Of a DNA stretch of 64,000 nucleotides, positions 53,201 through 63,700 are shown piece after piece; within the stretch, counting starts at the first letter, position 1, and each line of letters starts with the position of its first letter. Position numbers and translations under genes: made by a program. A model generated the notes under the pieces. That model saw nothing but the letters and a program-made list of their open reading frames with translations. It did no database searches and was not told the origin of the DNA. The stretch comes from Skeletonema tropicum (taxonomy: Eukaryota > Bacillariophyta > Thalassiosirophyceae > Thalassiosirales > Thalassiosiraceae): assembly GCA_037178625.1 (NCBI GenBank), contig CM074141.1, positions 2,046,001 to 2,110,000 on the forward strand. Reading direction: 5' to 3'.

Positions 53201-54663
53201 AGAAAGGAATGGCTTGATCCAGCCGTAATTCGCTACCCGTTTGATTTTGACGAAGAAGGTAGCCTACTGAAGCACTGAAGCAGCAGCAGATCATAATGGA
53301 GGTATGCGGAGATGGAGACCACGACCAAAGAAGACATGGATGGCTACATGACAGAAACCTACGCAAGGACCTATTGCATTACGTTTTTGACGAGCATGAT
53401 TATACACATCGGGGAACATGTTTCAAGGGTGGAAAAACAGAATGCAGAGGACATTTGCCAGAGATGGCAAGCGACGATTCCATCATTTTCGACAACGATG
53501 CAATAGCTGCCATGAAACAAGGCAGGACAGATGACGACTTTTGTAACACAAGTGACGACAATGAGGGGAAGGCCATCATTTGCCACCATCTAAATGGTGA
53601 GGTAGAACAAAAATCACAATATGCCATCTTACCAAAAAGAACAAATGGCAGTCAGTTTCTCAATCAACACAACTTGGCAATATCAGATGTCATTGGAAGC
53701 AATACCAATGCAACCTTGGGCGATCGAAGCCACACTTACTACACCACACTGTACAAGTCGAAAGACACACACGCTGAAGACAAGATGGCGTACCAACGAG
53801 TCCATGCCTCAATGGGCAGGAGGTTGTGGAGAGCACAGCAACACCAGCAGCATCATCATGGACAAGAAAGTGAGGAGGAAGAGAGAAAGCAGAACCAGTC
53901 AACAGAAGATAACACAACAGCTCCTCCAGTAGAAGGAGATGATGACAAAGAAGAACATGCCTGCTATATTGAAGGGCTCGGGAGAATAATTACTGGAGTG
54001 AACGCACTTCTTTCCAGAGACGTTGTAAGCTCCACTATGGCTCACTTACTCATCTCCCAAGGGGGAGAAAGATTCACTTACTCACATAATTTCTCACACA
54101 TTTCACTGCAAAATGTGGAGAATGTGCTAGAAGAAAAGGAAGGCATGAATTTCCGTTTGCGGAGGAATTGGAATGACGACACAAAGGAAACAATTGCATG
54201 GGCTGATTGCTCGACTTACGACTACATTCACAGGCCAACTGAGCTCAACAACTTGTGCCTTTATGAGTACACAATGTGGTACAAGAAGAAATACAAGAGC
54301 TTCAAGCAATTGAATGCCAAGAGCAAAAGCACTAACACCACATCCTACAAGTTTGCCGACCTCCACCAAGGTCAAAAATATTGCTACCTCAAGAGACGAA
54401 AACATCCAGTCATTCCCATCATATATATGGCAAGAAACCTTTGTGACGTGCAGTCATTAGATGTGCTTCAGGATAACCCCGACAGTGGAACAGTGCAGCA
54501 CAGAGAAAGATACGCAAAAACAGCCATGTTGCTATTCTATCCATTCTGCAATGCCAATGATTTGATGGAGAATGGTGCCTACTGGCAAAAGTTTGTTAAC
54601 GTAGGAGGGACAATAGAGTATGATGAAGTGACCGACAACACACTTGGTTTGAATCCATCATAA
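50294..54663 (+). pseudogene. Helitron replicase, N-terminal and Rep parts, frameshifted
   Basis: One reading path across four frames. The N terminus is an 81-bp tandem repeat array (SAEERAxxRAKKADAAKLHR). A 16-bp deletion at ~50797 shifts the frame, which is restored from 50839. Next is a domain typical upstream of Helitron Rep (YAISNGFTIGHIP, RGHFSFFEVD). Another shift near 51855 leads to 51833-53278, which contains the HUH motif KTLHSHWQIWV (52738-52770) and Cys/His fingers. A third shift at ~53265 enters 53296-54663 with HRGTCFKGGKTECR, PKRTNGSQFLNQHN and the two-tyrosine motif HTYYTTLYKSK (53731-53763). An in-frame TAA at 54661-54663 separates it from the helicase. Rep nicks and joins DNA in rolling-circle transposition; this copy is probably inactive. 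Confidence 0.85.
50348..50925 (+). repeat. 81-bp tandem repeat array
   Basis: Units start CGTCAACGCAAGAATGCC at 50429, 50510, 50591, 50672, 50753, 50818 and 50899 (period 81; the 50753 unit is 65 bp owing to a 16-bp deletion). A degenerate first unit lies at ~50348. It encodes a 27-residue charged helix repeat. Confidence 0.9.
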
Positions 54664-57096
54664 AAACAATTTTGGATTCGCGGTAGGATGATTCTGGACA
54701 ACATTGAAACGAGGCGCATTGCCGAAAAGGAAATGAAACGGCCCAAACGCAAGATCACATACTTGACAGATACTCCAAAGAGTACCGGGAAACGAAAGAG
54801 AGAAAACGTGGACAAAGATGATGGATTTGATATTGACATAAGCGACTTCTTCCAGAATATGAATGACGAGGGTGTGCCACAAGCCTTAGAATCACGGCCA
54901 CTTGCTGACACCGATCTCAGGTCTCATGCCAAGATAATGAAAAGAGCAAACGTTCGTGCATGTAGCGCTATCAAAACTCACGTTAATGACAATGTCTCTG
55001 TACTCGCAACTGCAAAGAAGCCATCGACATCAACCACAAATTTAGAGCACACTAAAAACAACGACGACACCAACAATAATCAACAACATCAACCCGCATC
55101 CTACAATGTTCCTATTCGATATGAGGATATCCTCACTTTCATTCAAGGATCTTTGCTTGTTGGTAGCAATGATGAAGGTACGGTAGATAGAGACATGGAT
55201 GATGGAGATGGAGATGGAGAAGAAGCTTCATCATTGAAAACAAAGGAGCAATGTCTCAACAAGATTCCCACCATGTACGAGATTGCAAGGGGCAAGAGCA
55301 GTAAGTACAATCTCGACGACAAACAATTTATTGCCTATCAAATTGTATGTTGTACATTTCTGCTCCAGCTTGTCATGGAGGGAGATCACTATGATACCAA
55401 GCTTGGAGAATTGCTAGGAGCAACGCTTGGTCCCTTGGCAGAAAGCGTGCAACATACAAAAGACAGTCTCATCCGGGATCTCAAAGCAAAGGGGGGAAAG
55501 GAGCACCTCATTATTTTCATCACAGGTCCCGCTGGTTGTGGCAAAAGTACAACTATGGAAGCAGCCCAGCACTACTGTCACAGATTTTGCACTGCTATCG
55601 CAGCCGCCTTCAATGATTATACCTTCTACTTCACTGCAACGACCGGTTCAGCTGCAGCTCTCTTTGGAGGAACAACAATCCACAGTGCAGCCCACTTGAA
55701 CAAAAGTAGGATCAATGATGAGATGAGGGCTATTTGGCGTGATGATGTGCGAATCCTCATTATTGATGAAATATCTTTTTTCAAGGCAAGCGATGTCATA
55801 AAACTTGACAAGCAACTGAAAAAGCTCACTGGCCGGTATGACATGGTGTATGGGGGGGTGTCAATAGTCTTCTCTGGAGACTTCCACCAACTAAAGCCAA
55901 TCTGTGCAGAAGATGATGTTCTCTACTCAAACTCCAATGCAGCTTCGGTTTGGGAGAATACCATCAACTGTGCCATCTTTCTTGATAACAGCCACAGATT
56001 CAAAGATGACCCCGAGTTTGGGGAAATACTCGCTAGAATGAGGATGGGTGAGGACACACGTGAAGACAGAAACCTAATAAACAAGCGAGTAGTGAGCACT
56101 AGCACTAGCTCAACCTCCATGCTTACATTGCCAGAACACTCACCTGACGCATGTTTCGCATGCTCTACCAACAAAGAAAGAAACGGCATCACGGCAGCAA
56201 CATTCAAAATGCACATAGAAGAAACGCACCCTACCATTGTTGATGATAGTCCACCACCTGACCACACTCTCATAATTGAGGCATCAATATCCAAAGCAAC
56301 CCATTCTGATACTGAGGATGAAAGAGCCAACACCAAAACCAAGAAGAGGAGGACAAAACGGAGGTGCATGCAACGCAGAAAGGTTTCTGCAGCTTTCCAC
56401 GACACCATTACCACGCAGCTGGGAGATGATGACATAAGGTCGACCAACTTTGCCTCAAATGGAGCTAAAATTGAGCCTGCCCTACGAATTTACCCCGGAT
56501 CCCACCATATGTGCATAACGAATGAGGATCTTGACAAAGGGCGAGGCAATGGGACCCTTTGCAAATGCTTGAAAGTCAAACTCAGAAAGGATGGTCGAGA
56601 GAGGAGGTGGAAAAATTGGGATGGAAAGAAGGTATGGACTGTTTCTGTCGACGACGTGGAGTGGGTAGAGTTCGAGCACTACCCGACTACTGGCACCAAA
56701 GCACGGACCTTCAAGCTCAAACCACAAGAATTTTCGGCCACTATCAAGTTCCCTCTGACTGAAACAATAAATACAACAGTGGGCAATGCACAAGTCAAGC
56801 AGGTTCCTGTCAACTCCAACACAGCAACAACTGGCCACAAGCTGCAGGGAATGTCAAAAGACATCCTCATTGTGAATGACTGGAACTATCGATGCGTGAA
56901 CTGGATATACGTTGTCTTGTCAAGGGTGAGAACACTAGCTGGACTCTACCTAATGAAACCATTGGACCTCGAGCGCAGCTTCAATGTTCCTGAAAATCTC
57001 ATTCGCTTCGAGCAACGTTTGAAGGACACCAAAGAACGACCAATTCTCGACATGTTGGGTTACCAATCGAATGCAGAGATGGATACAATGCAGTGA
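54664..57096 (+). CDS. Helitron PIF1-like helicase
   Basis: The same frame as the upstream Rep fragment. The first Met is at 54688 (802 residues), but the true protein probably included Rep before the TAA at 54661. Walker A is FITGPAGCGKSTTMEAA near residue 280, Walker B is ILIIDEISFFKASDVIKLDK near 355, and SIVFSGDFHQLKPI is motif III. NTATTGHKLQGMSKDILIVN and IYVVLSRVRTLAGLYL are motifs V and VI. The protein belongs to the SF1B PIF1/Helitron helicases that unwind DNA during rolling-circle transposition. Frame intact for 2.4 kb. Confidence 0.9.
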   Translation, partial: KQFWIRGRMILDNIETRRIAEKEMKRPKRKITYLTDTPKSTGKRKRENVDKDDGFDIDISDFFQNMNDEGVPQALESRPLADTDLRSHAKIMKRANVRACSAIKTHVNDNVSVLATAKKPSTSTTNLEHTKNNDDTNNNQQHQPASYNVPIRYEDILTFIQGSLLVGSNDEGTVDRDMDDGDGDGEEASSLKTKEQCLNKIPTMYEIARGKSSKYNLDDKQFIAYQIVCCTFLLQLVMEGDHYDTKLGELLGATLGPLAESVQHTKDSLIRDLKAKGGKEHLIIFITGPAGCGKSTTMEAAQHYCHRFCTAIAAAFNDYTFYFTATTGSAAALFGGTTIHSAAHLNKSRINDEMRAIWRDDVRILIIDEISFFKASDVIKLDKQLKKLTGRYDMVYGGVSIVFSGDFHQLKPICAEDDVLYSNSNAASVWENTINCAIFLDNSHRFKDDPEFGEILARMRMGEDTREDRNLINKRVVSTSTSSTSMLTLPEHSPDACFACSTNKERNGITAATFKMHIEETHPTIVDDSPPPDHTLIIEASISKATHSDTEDERANTKTKKRRTKRRCMQRRKVSAAFHDTITTQLGDDDIRSTNFASNGAKIEPALRIYPGSHHMCITNEDLDKGRGNGTLCKCLKVKLRKDGRERRWKNWDGKKVWTVSVDDVEWVEFEHYPTTGTKARTFKLKPQEFSATIKFPLTETINTTVGNAQVKQVPVNSNTATTGHKLQGMSKDILIVNDWNYRCVNWIYVVLSRVRTLAGLYLMKPLDLERSFNVPENLIRFEQRLKDTKERPILDMLGYQSNAEMDTMQ

Positions 57097-57338
57097 AGAG
57101 TTTTAGTAATAATCAGAAAGTCCATAACAACAACTAGAGAATACATTAAACATCTCTACTTGATGAACCTTTTGGATCTGTGAAAGCACCTACCCAAAAA
57201 ACAAATGCTTTATTATGCTCAATTTCGTGCAGCAAGAGAATTTCGTGCAGCAAGAACAGAAGCACGAAAGCCGGGAGAAGCTTGCCCTGCCACCGCACGC
57301 CAATATATTAGTATGCGGGATGCGGGTCTCTAGAGGCT
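57097..57338. other. 3' flank of the helicase
   Basis: Contains TTTCGTGCAGCAAGA twice (57222-57257). A possible weak hairpin with GCGGGATGCGGG lies before CTCTAG (57326-57331), which could be a Helitron CTRR-type end; I am not confident of it. Confidence 0.35.
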
Positions 57339-57479
57339 AGGCTGTGGGCTTCGCCTTCTCTAAGTCACGGAAGGTCGCAATTTTGGGGGCTTCGCCTGAG
57401 TTGGGGCTTGTGGCGAGAAAGAGGAGAGAAAAAGAGGAGGCAAGTTCGTGGTCGCAGCTCATCTGCAACAATTCTCTCA
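57339..57479 (+). repeat. Direct repeat, copy 1
   Basis: AGGCTGTGGGCTTCGCCTTC to CAACAATTCTCTCA, about 95% like 57965-58116 apart from extra GAGA units in the second copy. Confidence 0.8.
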
Positions 57480-57497
57480 TTCCATTCTTCTTTCGAT

Positions 57498-57548
57498 TCT
57501 ACGTTAAAAATGGGTCTACATTAACAATGGGTCTACGTTAAAAATGGG
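57498..57548 (+). repeat. 17-bp tandem repeat, three units
   Basis: TCTACGTTAAAAATGGG, TCTACATTAACAATGGG, TCTACGTTAAAAATGGG. Confidence 0.85.
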
Positions 57549-57837
57549 TCTACAGGCAGTATTGGGGGGTCGGTAGCTGTATCTGTATGGTTGCTGGTGT
57601 TAATGGCGTTGTACTTCTGATAGCGGCATGCTGGTTTTGTGATAGGGATGTGGGTTCCTACCGGCGACGGGAACAATCCAGAAAAAAATCTACAAAAAAG
57701 TAGCTCGACTACAAAAATATTTTTGACTGACTGTAAGGATCGGCCTGAAGTATCATCTAATTCAACTCTTTATGTAGAGATAGAGTCTACGACTACCATA
57801 GAGATTTCATATCCAAAGCGGCATAATACCTTACTTA

Positions 57838-57923
57838 CAACTTGTAAAATTCAAAATTCTCCGAAGAAGTGCAGGCCAAGGGTAAATAAATGTGCAGGCT
57901 ACTGTTATGTTCTGAGATTCTGG
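57838..57923 (+). repeat. Right copy of the direct repeat bracketing the block
   Basis: Matches 39725-39787 in the same orientation, with a 23-24 bp insertion after GAAGTGCAGGC that ends in a second GTGCAGGC, as if from slippage. It lies between the two 57.3/58.0-kb direct repeats. Confidence 0.7.
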
Positions 57924-57964
57924 CTGGAGGCTAAGTAGGAGTATCGCACAATTAATATTTTCTC

Positions 57965-58116
57965 AGGCTGTGGGCTTCGCCTTCTCTAAGTCACGGAAGG
58001 TCGCAATTTTGGGGGCTTCACCTGAGTTGGTTGGGGGCGAGAAAGAGGAAAGAGGAGAGAGAGGAGAGAAAAAGAGGTAAGTTCGTGGTCGCAGCTCATC
58101 TGCAACAATTCTCTCA
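57965..58116 (+). repeat. Direct repeat, copy 2
   Basis: Second copy of the 57339 repeat, offset by 626 bp. GAAAGAGGAAAGAGGAGAGA expansion inside. Confidence 0.8.
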
Positions 58117-59069
58117 CAGAATGAAATGAATCTTCACCATTCTTCTCGAATACTTAGGTGACTGAAGTATCATCTAATTCAACTCTAGAGCGTACGACTA
58201 GATTTCATATCCAAAGCAGAGTCGATACGAGAGGAGTATGCGTAGTATTTCGCATCCAATAGGGACTCAAGGTATTGTAGTAAGGCTTGAACTTTGTTAC
58301 ATTTCTATAGCATCGCCTGCAATTGGCTTGATCATCCTCTAATCTATTGCCGTGAATGGAGACTCTGTTTACACTGTTAATCTTCGATGAATTATACACT
58401 GCTGCCCGTCAAGAGTTGAATATTATGTGTATTGGTATTGCTTTCGTGCGTCGCTCAAATATTATGCATCGGTATAGTACGCTCTTGAACCTTCCCCGTC
58501 GCCACCAAGACTTCAAATAGCATAAATATACTATTCTCATATATTGTCTCTCACCGCACACCGCAGAGAAGATGCAGCTATGTAGGAAGAAATATGCCGT
58601 ACGATGTATGAAAATCACTCGGGATTTCTCCTAATTGAACTAGTCATCCACAAGCGTCATGCATCCTCAAGCAAACTACGACTATAAGCTCGACTAACTA
58701 ATAATAATATAACAGAAAATTTAAAGTAGAGAAGTATGATCGTTTGCTACTTATCCACCTCCGTCGACCAATCCGTACCAGCAGGCCGGCCCCAAAGCAA
58801 GGCGTCCTCGGGACAACCCGAGCCCCTCCTGGTTTAAGTTCTCCTTTCACAAAATTGGACGTCTCATTTTATCGTACTTATGTAACACAATAGGAGACGG
58901 CGGTACTAACTCAGTAGCGCGGTTTTACTTATGTGCGTCGCATCGATCTCCCGTGCTGAAACGGCGTTGCACGAGCCGGCACGAGCCCCACCCCCCTACC
59001 AAAACCAAACCCAGTAGCTTGCAGACTCAATTGCATTGTTTGTTAGGAGTAGTACAATACCCACAAAAA
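58117..59069. other. Intergenic
   Basis: No gene seen. The sequence at 58150-58215 repeats fragments of 57750-57815 (TGAAGTATCATCTAATTCAA; GATTTCATATCCAAAGC). The right end is the promoter of the oxidoreductase. Confidence 0.45.
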
Positions 59070-60662
59070 ATGATCTCTCTCCTCACCCGCACTCTAGCAA
59101 CAGTGATATGGATTTGGTTGCTCGTATCAAACCAAACTCTAGTATCTGGGTTCTCAGCGCCAGCTGCAACTTCAGATGTTGCAACATCCAGATCCTCTGA
59201 TGCTCTTCCCCGTCCACAAATGAGTAGTAGTAGTACAGCAGTCAAAACTAAATGGCTCATTGTCGGGGGTGGAATTCATAGCGTGCACATCTCTGCACGT
59301 CTCCTGGGGAGTGGTGTCGTGAGCTCCGTCGAAGACATGGTAATCATCGACGGTCATGATGAGTTGCTCCAAAGTTGGAAAAGGAGGACTCGTGGTACAG
59401 GTATGGAATATCTTCGATCGTCTGCTGGTTATCATTTAGATTTGAAGGAGAATTCACTGCGTTCGTTCGATCAGAAGACATCTTCTTCTTCTTCTGAAGA
59501 TGATGACACCATGATAATTGCAAAGAAACGAGGAAAGAATCGAGGTACTAGTCACAAAGATAAAGAAAGAAGAAGGTCACTTTTTAGCAATGATTACGAA
59601 CGACCAAGACTGGACTTCTTCAACAATCACTGTGATGAAGTGATTGCAAAGTACAATCTTGATCAGATACACACGAAAGGATTCGTGACCAAAATTGAAC
59701 CATTCGATGACCATGTCAAGGTTCAAGTATCAATGGGTGAATCAGGTGAGGAGGAGATGGTAAACTATCATGCAAAACATATCGTCCTGGCGATAGGTAA
59801 TGCTGCACCAAGTATACCTACATGGGTAGACGAGTATGACTTGAAAAATGGATTAGTGAAACATCTATTAGATGATAACAACGTTGCTGGTGATGAAGGT
59901 ATTGATGATAGTTGCAAAAACAGGAAGATTGCCATCATTGGAGGTGGCATTTCGGCTGCTCACAAAGCACTGCAATTAGCTCGCAACAACAACAGTAGTA
60001 ACAATGGGCAAGACACTACTGAAAGTGAAAGCAGCTCGGCAATACATTTGATATCACGTCAACCACTTCGAGAACAACAATTTGACACACATCAAGATTG
60101 GATGATGGATCAAGCTGCATCAAGACGTAGCAAGGATGGAGGTGGGTATGGTCAACCCAAGAAGCAGGTAATGTATGAAAAATGTGATTGCTTGAAGGAA
60201 CGACGAAAGATTATAGCCAAGGAACGTATTCCTGGAACGCTTACCCCGGCTGTCTACAGAGGAAACAATGGATTAAAGTATGCTATTCAAAAGGGAGAGG
60301 TAGGGTGGCATCAAGCCTCTGTTGTGGAGAAGGAACGTGTTGTTCAGAATGAAAATGGGAATGATCAACTACTACTCAAGCTTTCCTGTGGAGAATCGAT
60401 CCAAGTAGATAGAGTCCTACTAGCAACAGGATTCGACAAGACTGTCCCTGGCGGTACGATGATTCAGAATCTCATTGATGATTGTGGACTGAAAGTGAGT
60501 GACTATTGTGGATATCCAGTAGTTAGTAAACATTTACGGTGGTCGGATCGAGTGTTTGTAGCCGGAGCTTTGGCGGAGTTGGAATTGGGACCGTCAGCTC
60601 GGAATGTTGCCGGTGCTAGGTTAGCTGCAGAGCGAATTGTTCAAGCGTTTGAACGAGCTTAA
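59070..60662 (+). CDS. FAD-dependent oxidoreductase, probably plastid-targeted
   Basis: About 530 residues from the Met at 59070; the frame is open from 58953, but only the second Met gives a signal peptide (LATVIWIWLLVSNQTLVSG). It is followed by FSAPAAT, an ASAFAP-like plastid cleavage site, and a Ser/Thr-rich transit region. The first dinucleotide fold is KWLIVGGGIHSVHISARLL. A second Rossmann motif, KIAIIGGGISAAHKALQLA, probably binds NAD(P)H. LATGFDKTVPGG is the ATG motif of flavoprotein monooxygenases, and RVFVAGALAELELGPSARNV ends the FAD fold. This resembles the lysine/ornithine N-monooxygenase and FAD-NAD(P)-binding groups. Substrate unknown. Intact single exon; a Ser/Asp-Lys insertion lies at ~140-175. 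Confidence 0.8.
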   Translation: MISLLTRTLATVIWIWLLVSNQTLVSGFSAPAATSDVATSRSSDALPRPQMSSSSTAVKTKWLIVGGGIHSVHISARLLGSGVVSSVEDMVIIDGHDELLQSWKRRTRGTGMEYLRSSAGYHLDLKENSLRSFDQKTSSSSSEDDDTMIIAKKRGKNRGTSHKDKERRRSLFSNDYERPRLDFFNNHCDEVIAKYNLDQIHTKGFVTKIEPFDDHVKVQVSMGESGEEEMVNYHAKHIVLAIGNAAPSIPTWVDEYDLKNGLVKHLLDDNNVAGDEGIDDSCKNRKIAIIGGGISAAHKALQLARNNNSSNNGQDTTESESSSAIHLISRQPLREQQFDTHQDWMMDQAASRRSKDGGGYGQPKKQVMYEKCDCLKERRKIIAKERIPGTLTPAVYRGNNGLKYAIQKGEVGWHQASVVEKERVVQNENGNDQLLLKLSCGESIQVDRVLLATGFDKTVPGGTMIQNLIDDCGLKVSDYCGYPVVSKHLRWSDRVFVAGALAELELGPSARNVAGARLAAERIVQAFERA

Positions 60663-61013
60663 ACTTAAACAGCTAGCTGGAAATAAAAAAGACGATAATG
60701 TACTATAATCGCAAGCAGTCTTAATTCACTTGTAATCCTCCTCCTTAGTGTAGATGTGTTAAAATTGAATGCAGAAGATACTCTAAAGAAAGCTGTGTTG
60801 TTCGTTAGTTTGGCCAGAAAAATGAGTTATTGGTCAATCCTGGCCAAAGTCGAGTCAAAACTGCCACCTCACCAAAAGCCAAAAGATCAACCTACGATCA
60901 ACTGCAAAATGCAAAATCACCATGGCACCGTGGTAGCCTAAGTATGTATTCTTCTTCTGATGAATGGAGCGCATGAATAGTAGGTAATCGTCTTAGTATC
61001 AAATTCTGACAGG
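60663..61013. other. Intergenic
   Basis: A 61-codon plus frame at 60756-60941 has no protein-like signal. Nothing else is seen. Confidence 0.4.
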
Positions 61014-63069
61014 ATGTCAGTTATATTTCTGCTGCTGCTGTTGAGCTACATTATCATCATCGTGGCCGCATCGAGCACATCATCATCCACAAAACTGCCC
61101 ATGTTCACATCATCATCATCTTGTCGAGCAAAGATATCAACAATCGCCCGACAGCACTCTTCTCGTTCCAATCACCTCTTTAAATCGTCACTTGTTCCAT
61201 CCGCTGCATTTGTTGCTGCCCCCTCGAGAGCTAGAGCATTCACTTCTCATGCAACTAGAAGTCACAGCAGTACGACGACAAAAGTGTATCAAGGCATGAT
61301 GGGCTTTGCCAACAGTGAAGAACCAACTAACAACAATGTGGACGAGACATCCAAGTGGGAAACTCTCTACAACAACTATCAACCTCAATCATCATCACCC
61401 TCCAACAACACTCCACCATCATCATCAACCAACAAGTCGGAAATCAAAATCATTACATTCGATCTAGACAACACTCTCTGGAAAACGTCCGAAACGATTA
61501 CACATGCCAACACTGTCCTTTTTGAACAACTACAAATGAATTATGGGATTGAGACACGGAGTGAGGTGGAGATGGGCAGATTGTTTCGTGACTTTCCTGA
61601 TCGGTATTGTGGATTGTTAGATGATGATGATGATGATGAGAGTGGTGGTAATGCTGTGAATGGGGGAGGAGGGAGTGATGCAGAGTATGCAAGTAGTGTA
61701 GTAAAATGTGGGAAGGACGGATAATATAGCATTTTCTTCTGCATCATCACCAAGCAACGAGGATGATGATGGGGTGCACATATCCACACAATCATCATCT
61801 TCTGGACCATCCAAAACGAAGAAGAAGAAGAAACCAGTCTATCTAACATTTATTACGAAAGGATGCCATTCGCTCTCTCATCCTCCAACAACAACAACAA
61901 CAACAACAATATAATACTAACCTGTCACTATCACCAATACAACTCGAGGCAGAAGTAGACGCAGCATTTCATGTGTGGATGGAGGCACGAACACAATCCA
62001 TTTCACAAAATTTTGCACCGTTGGCTTTGGAGACGTTGTCTCATCTCAAATCTTCCTTGGTTGTACCACCATCATCACCAACTACTACCACCACCAATAC
62101 TGCAAATAATCAAGAAGTTACTACGAAGAATAATAAAAAGTGTACATTGGTGCCATTACCGATGGCAACTCCAATCCCCAATCAGTCCCCGAACTTTCGG
62201 GATTGTTCGATTTTGTCATCAAGGCGGAGGATGTGGGTGTGTCAAAGCCAGATAAGCGTGTGTACAAGGCTGCGGTGGCAGAGTTAATGGTCCAATTGAT
62301 GAAAGATGGGTTGAGTGTGGAAGAATTCTTTTTGGGTACGCAGCAGCAGCAGCAGCAGCAGTTTGGTGATGATGATAATAATGGGGGAGGAGGAGGAGTT
62401 GGTGCAGATGCAAATTATTATTTACTGAGTGATCTTAATAGTAATATGGGAGAAGAAGAACCAAGTTGGAAGGATGTCGATCCAGAAGCAGTCGAAGCAT
62501 TCTCCGAAGCAGTGGGACCATGGTGGGTTCATATCGGAGATGATTTCTTCAAGGATATTGTAGCAGCGAAAGAATTGCGTATGAGGAGTGTTTGGGTCCG
62601 TGAATTGATTGGTGGTGCCAAGGCATTTGGTGGCAATGACGAAACTACTACTGCTACTGATTCCACTACTACGAAACGATCGGTGGAAGATCTAGTGAAT
62701 GATATTGCAAAGAACAATGGTGCTTTAACAATGGCCATTGGTGATTCAGACTTTTTGACAAATGCATTACATGAAGAGTTTAGTGATGCCATATTGGATC
62801 GATTTGCTGATTTGAGTGACTTGTTGATCCAATGGAATGAAGAGGGGAGGAATGGAAATGACGAAGAAGAAGTTGGTTATGATTATCCCAATACTACGGA
62901 GAGCACAAGATCTGAAGCATATTCGATTATTATGCCTTCTGTTGAACAACCTCCATTATTGCAGAATGATGAATCTCAACGTGATGCAACCAAGTTTTGT
63001 TTTGCATGTGGTGAAAAGATACCTGCAGTTGCTAAATTTTGTCCTGGATGCGGGGAGAGGCAATCATGA
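61014..63069 (+). pseudogene. HAD-family phosphatase with C-terminal zinc ribbon, frame broken
   Basis: The N terminus is a signal-anchor (VIFLLLLLSYIIIIVAASS) and Ser-rich presequence. HAD motif I is ITFDLDNTLW (~61461). The frame breaks near 61715. It breaks again in ACATTTATT near 61850, where LLRKDAIRSLIL and EVDAAFHVWMEAR resume, and once more in the A-run at ~62135 before VYIGAITDGNSNP (motif II). KAEDVGVSKPDKRVYKAAVA (motif III Lys) and HIGDDFFKDIVAAKEL (motif IV) follow. The C terminus is a zinc ribbon, KFCFACGEKIPAVAKFCPGC. All four catalytic motifs survive, so the breaks in homopolymers and Asp/Gln repeats may be introns or assembly errors. HAD hydrolases of this type are phosphatases, substrate unknown. 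Confidence 0.7.
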
Positions 63070-63168
63070 TTAAAGTTAAAGAACACATGAAAATGATGAT
63101 GCTGTGCAAACATTTATTATCAGTTAATTATTACAGTTTAGAGGCTAGCTCAAGCAGTATCCTCGTGA

Positions 63169-63700
63169 TTACATTGATTTATTCTTCATAGACATAGCAT
63201 TCTTCTGTTCATAGCTGGCTGCCGCTTCATTTAAGAGCTGAGATAATATCGACAGAGATTCATTTGTAGCAACCTTCTCATCTTCAGCCCACTCGCCGCT
63301 GATGTCAAAGTTAAAGTCGAGATCGCCGAACCGCATCTCGCTGCGGCCGGGGCTGATTCAGGCCTGTGTTGTTCAAGTTGGCCTTTGTCAGGTCATCGAA
63401 AACATGACGTTGGCGACGGTTTGGCTTGGCTTCTCTCTTGGTCCCTGACAACACCAAGTCCCGGCTACACTGCACCGTCTTGGAGGAGCTCATAGGCGAA
63501 GCCACATATTCCGTATCGCCTCTTTGAGCCTCTTGATCACCATGGTCAATAATATTATTCATTCGGAATGACTGAGCAGAGGCAGTCGTCATTGAATTCG
63601 TTCTATCGACCAATTCATCACAAGGTGACACCTCGACGCTGTCGCGGCTTCTCATCCTTTCATCCATTGTTCTGTGACGACGGAAGTGCTTGTTATTCAT
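63169..63700 (-). pseudogene. FGDLDF-family copy with one-base insertion
   Basis: Near-identical inverted copy of the gene at 27764-28255 (MNNKHFRRHRTMDERMRSRD start). An extra C in CAGCCCCGGCCGC near 63348, against CACCCCGGCCGC in the other copy, shifts the frame just before the FGDLDF motif, which then continues in the next frame to a TAA at 63169. The C terminus is longer (YEQKNAMSMKNKSM). Confidence 0.75.

Larger units (their letters stand above)
39725..57923 (+). mobile_element. Candidate large cargo-bearing Helitron or virus-like element
   Basis: All supported genes from 40410 to 57096 lie on the plus strand and are mostly intronless. They share a CTCATAA-type motif before the start codon and end with a Helitron Rep-helicase. 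The block is bracketed by direct repeats (39725-39787, 57838-57923). Its content (histone H3 variant, F-box protein, MORN-type proteins, unknown acidic proteins) differs from the metabolic and FGDLDF genes outside. Exact ends are not fixed: I did not find a clear TC...CTRR pair with a hairpin. One 340-bp LTR copy with its own target duplication has inserted inside. Confidence 0.45.
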
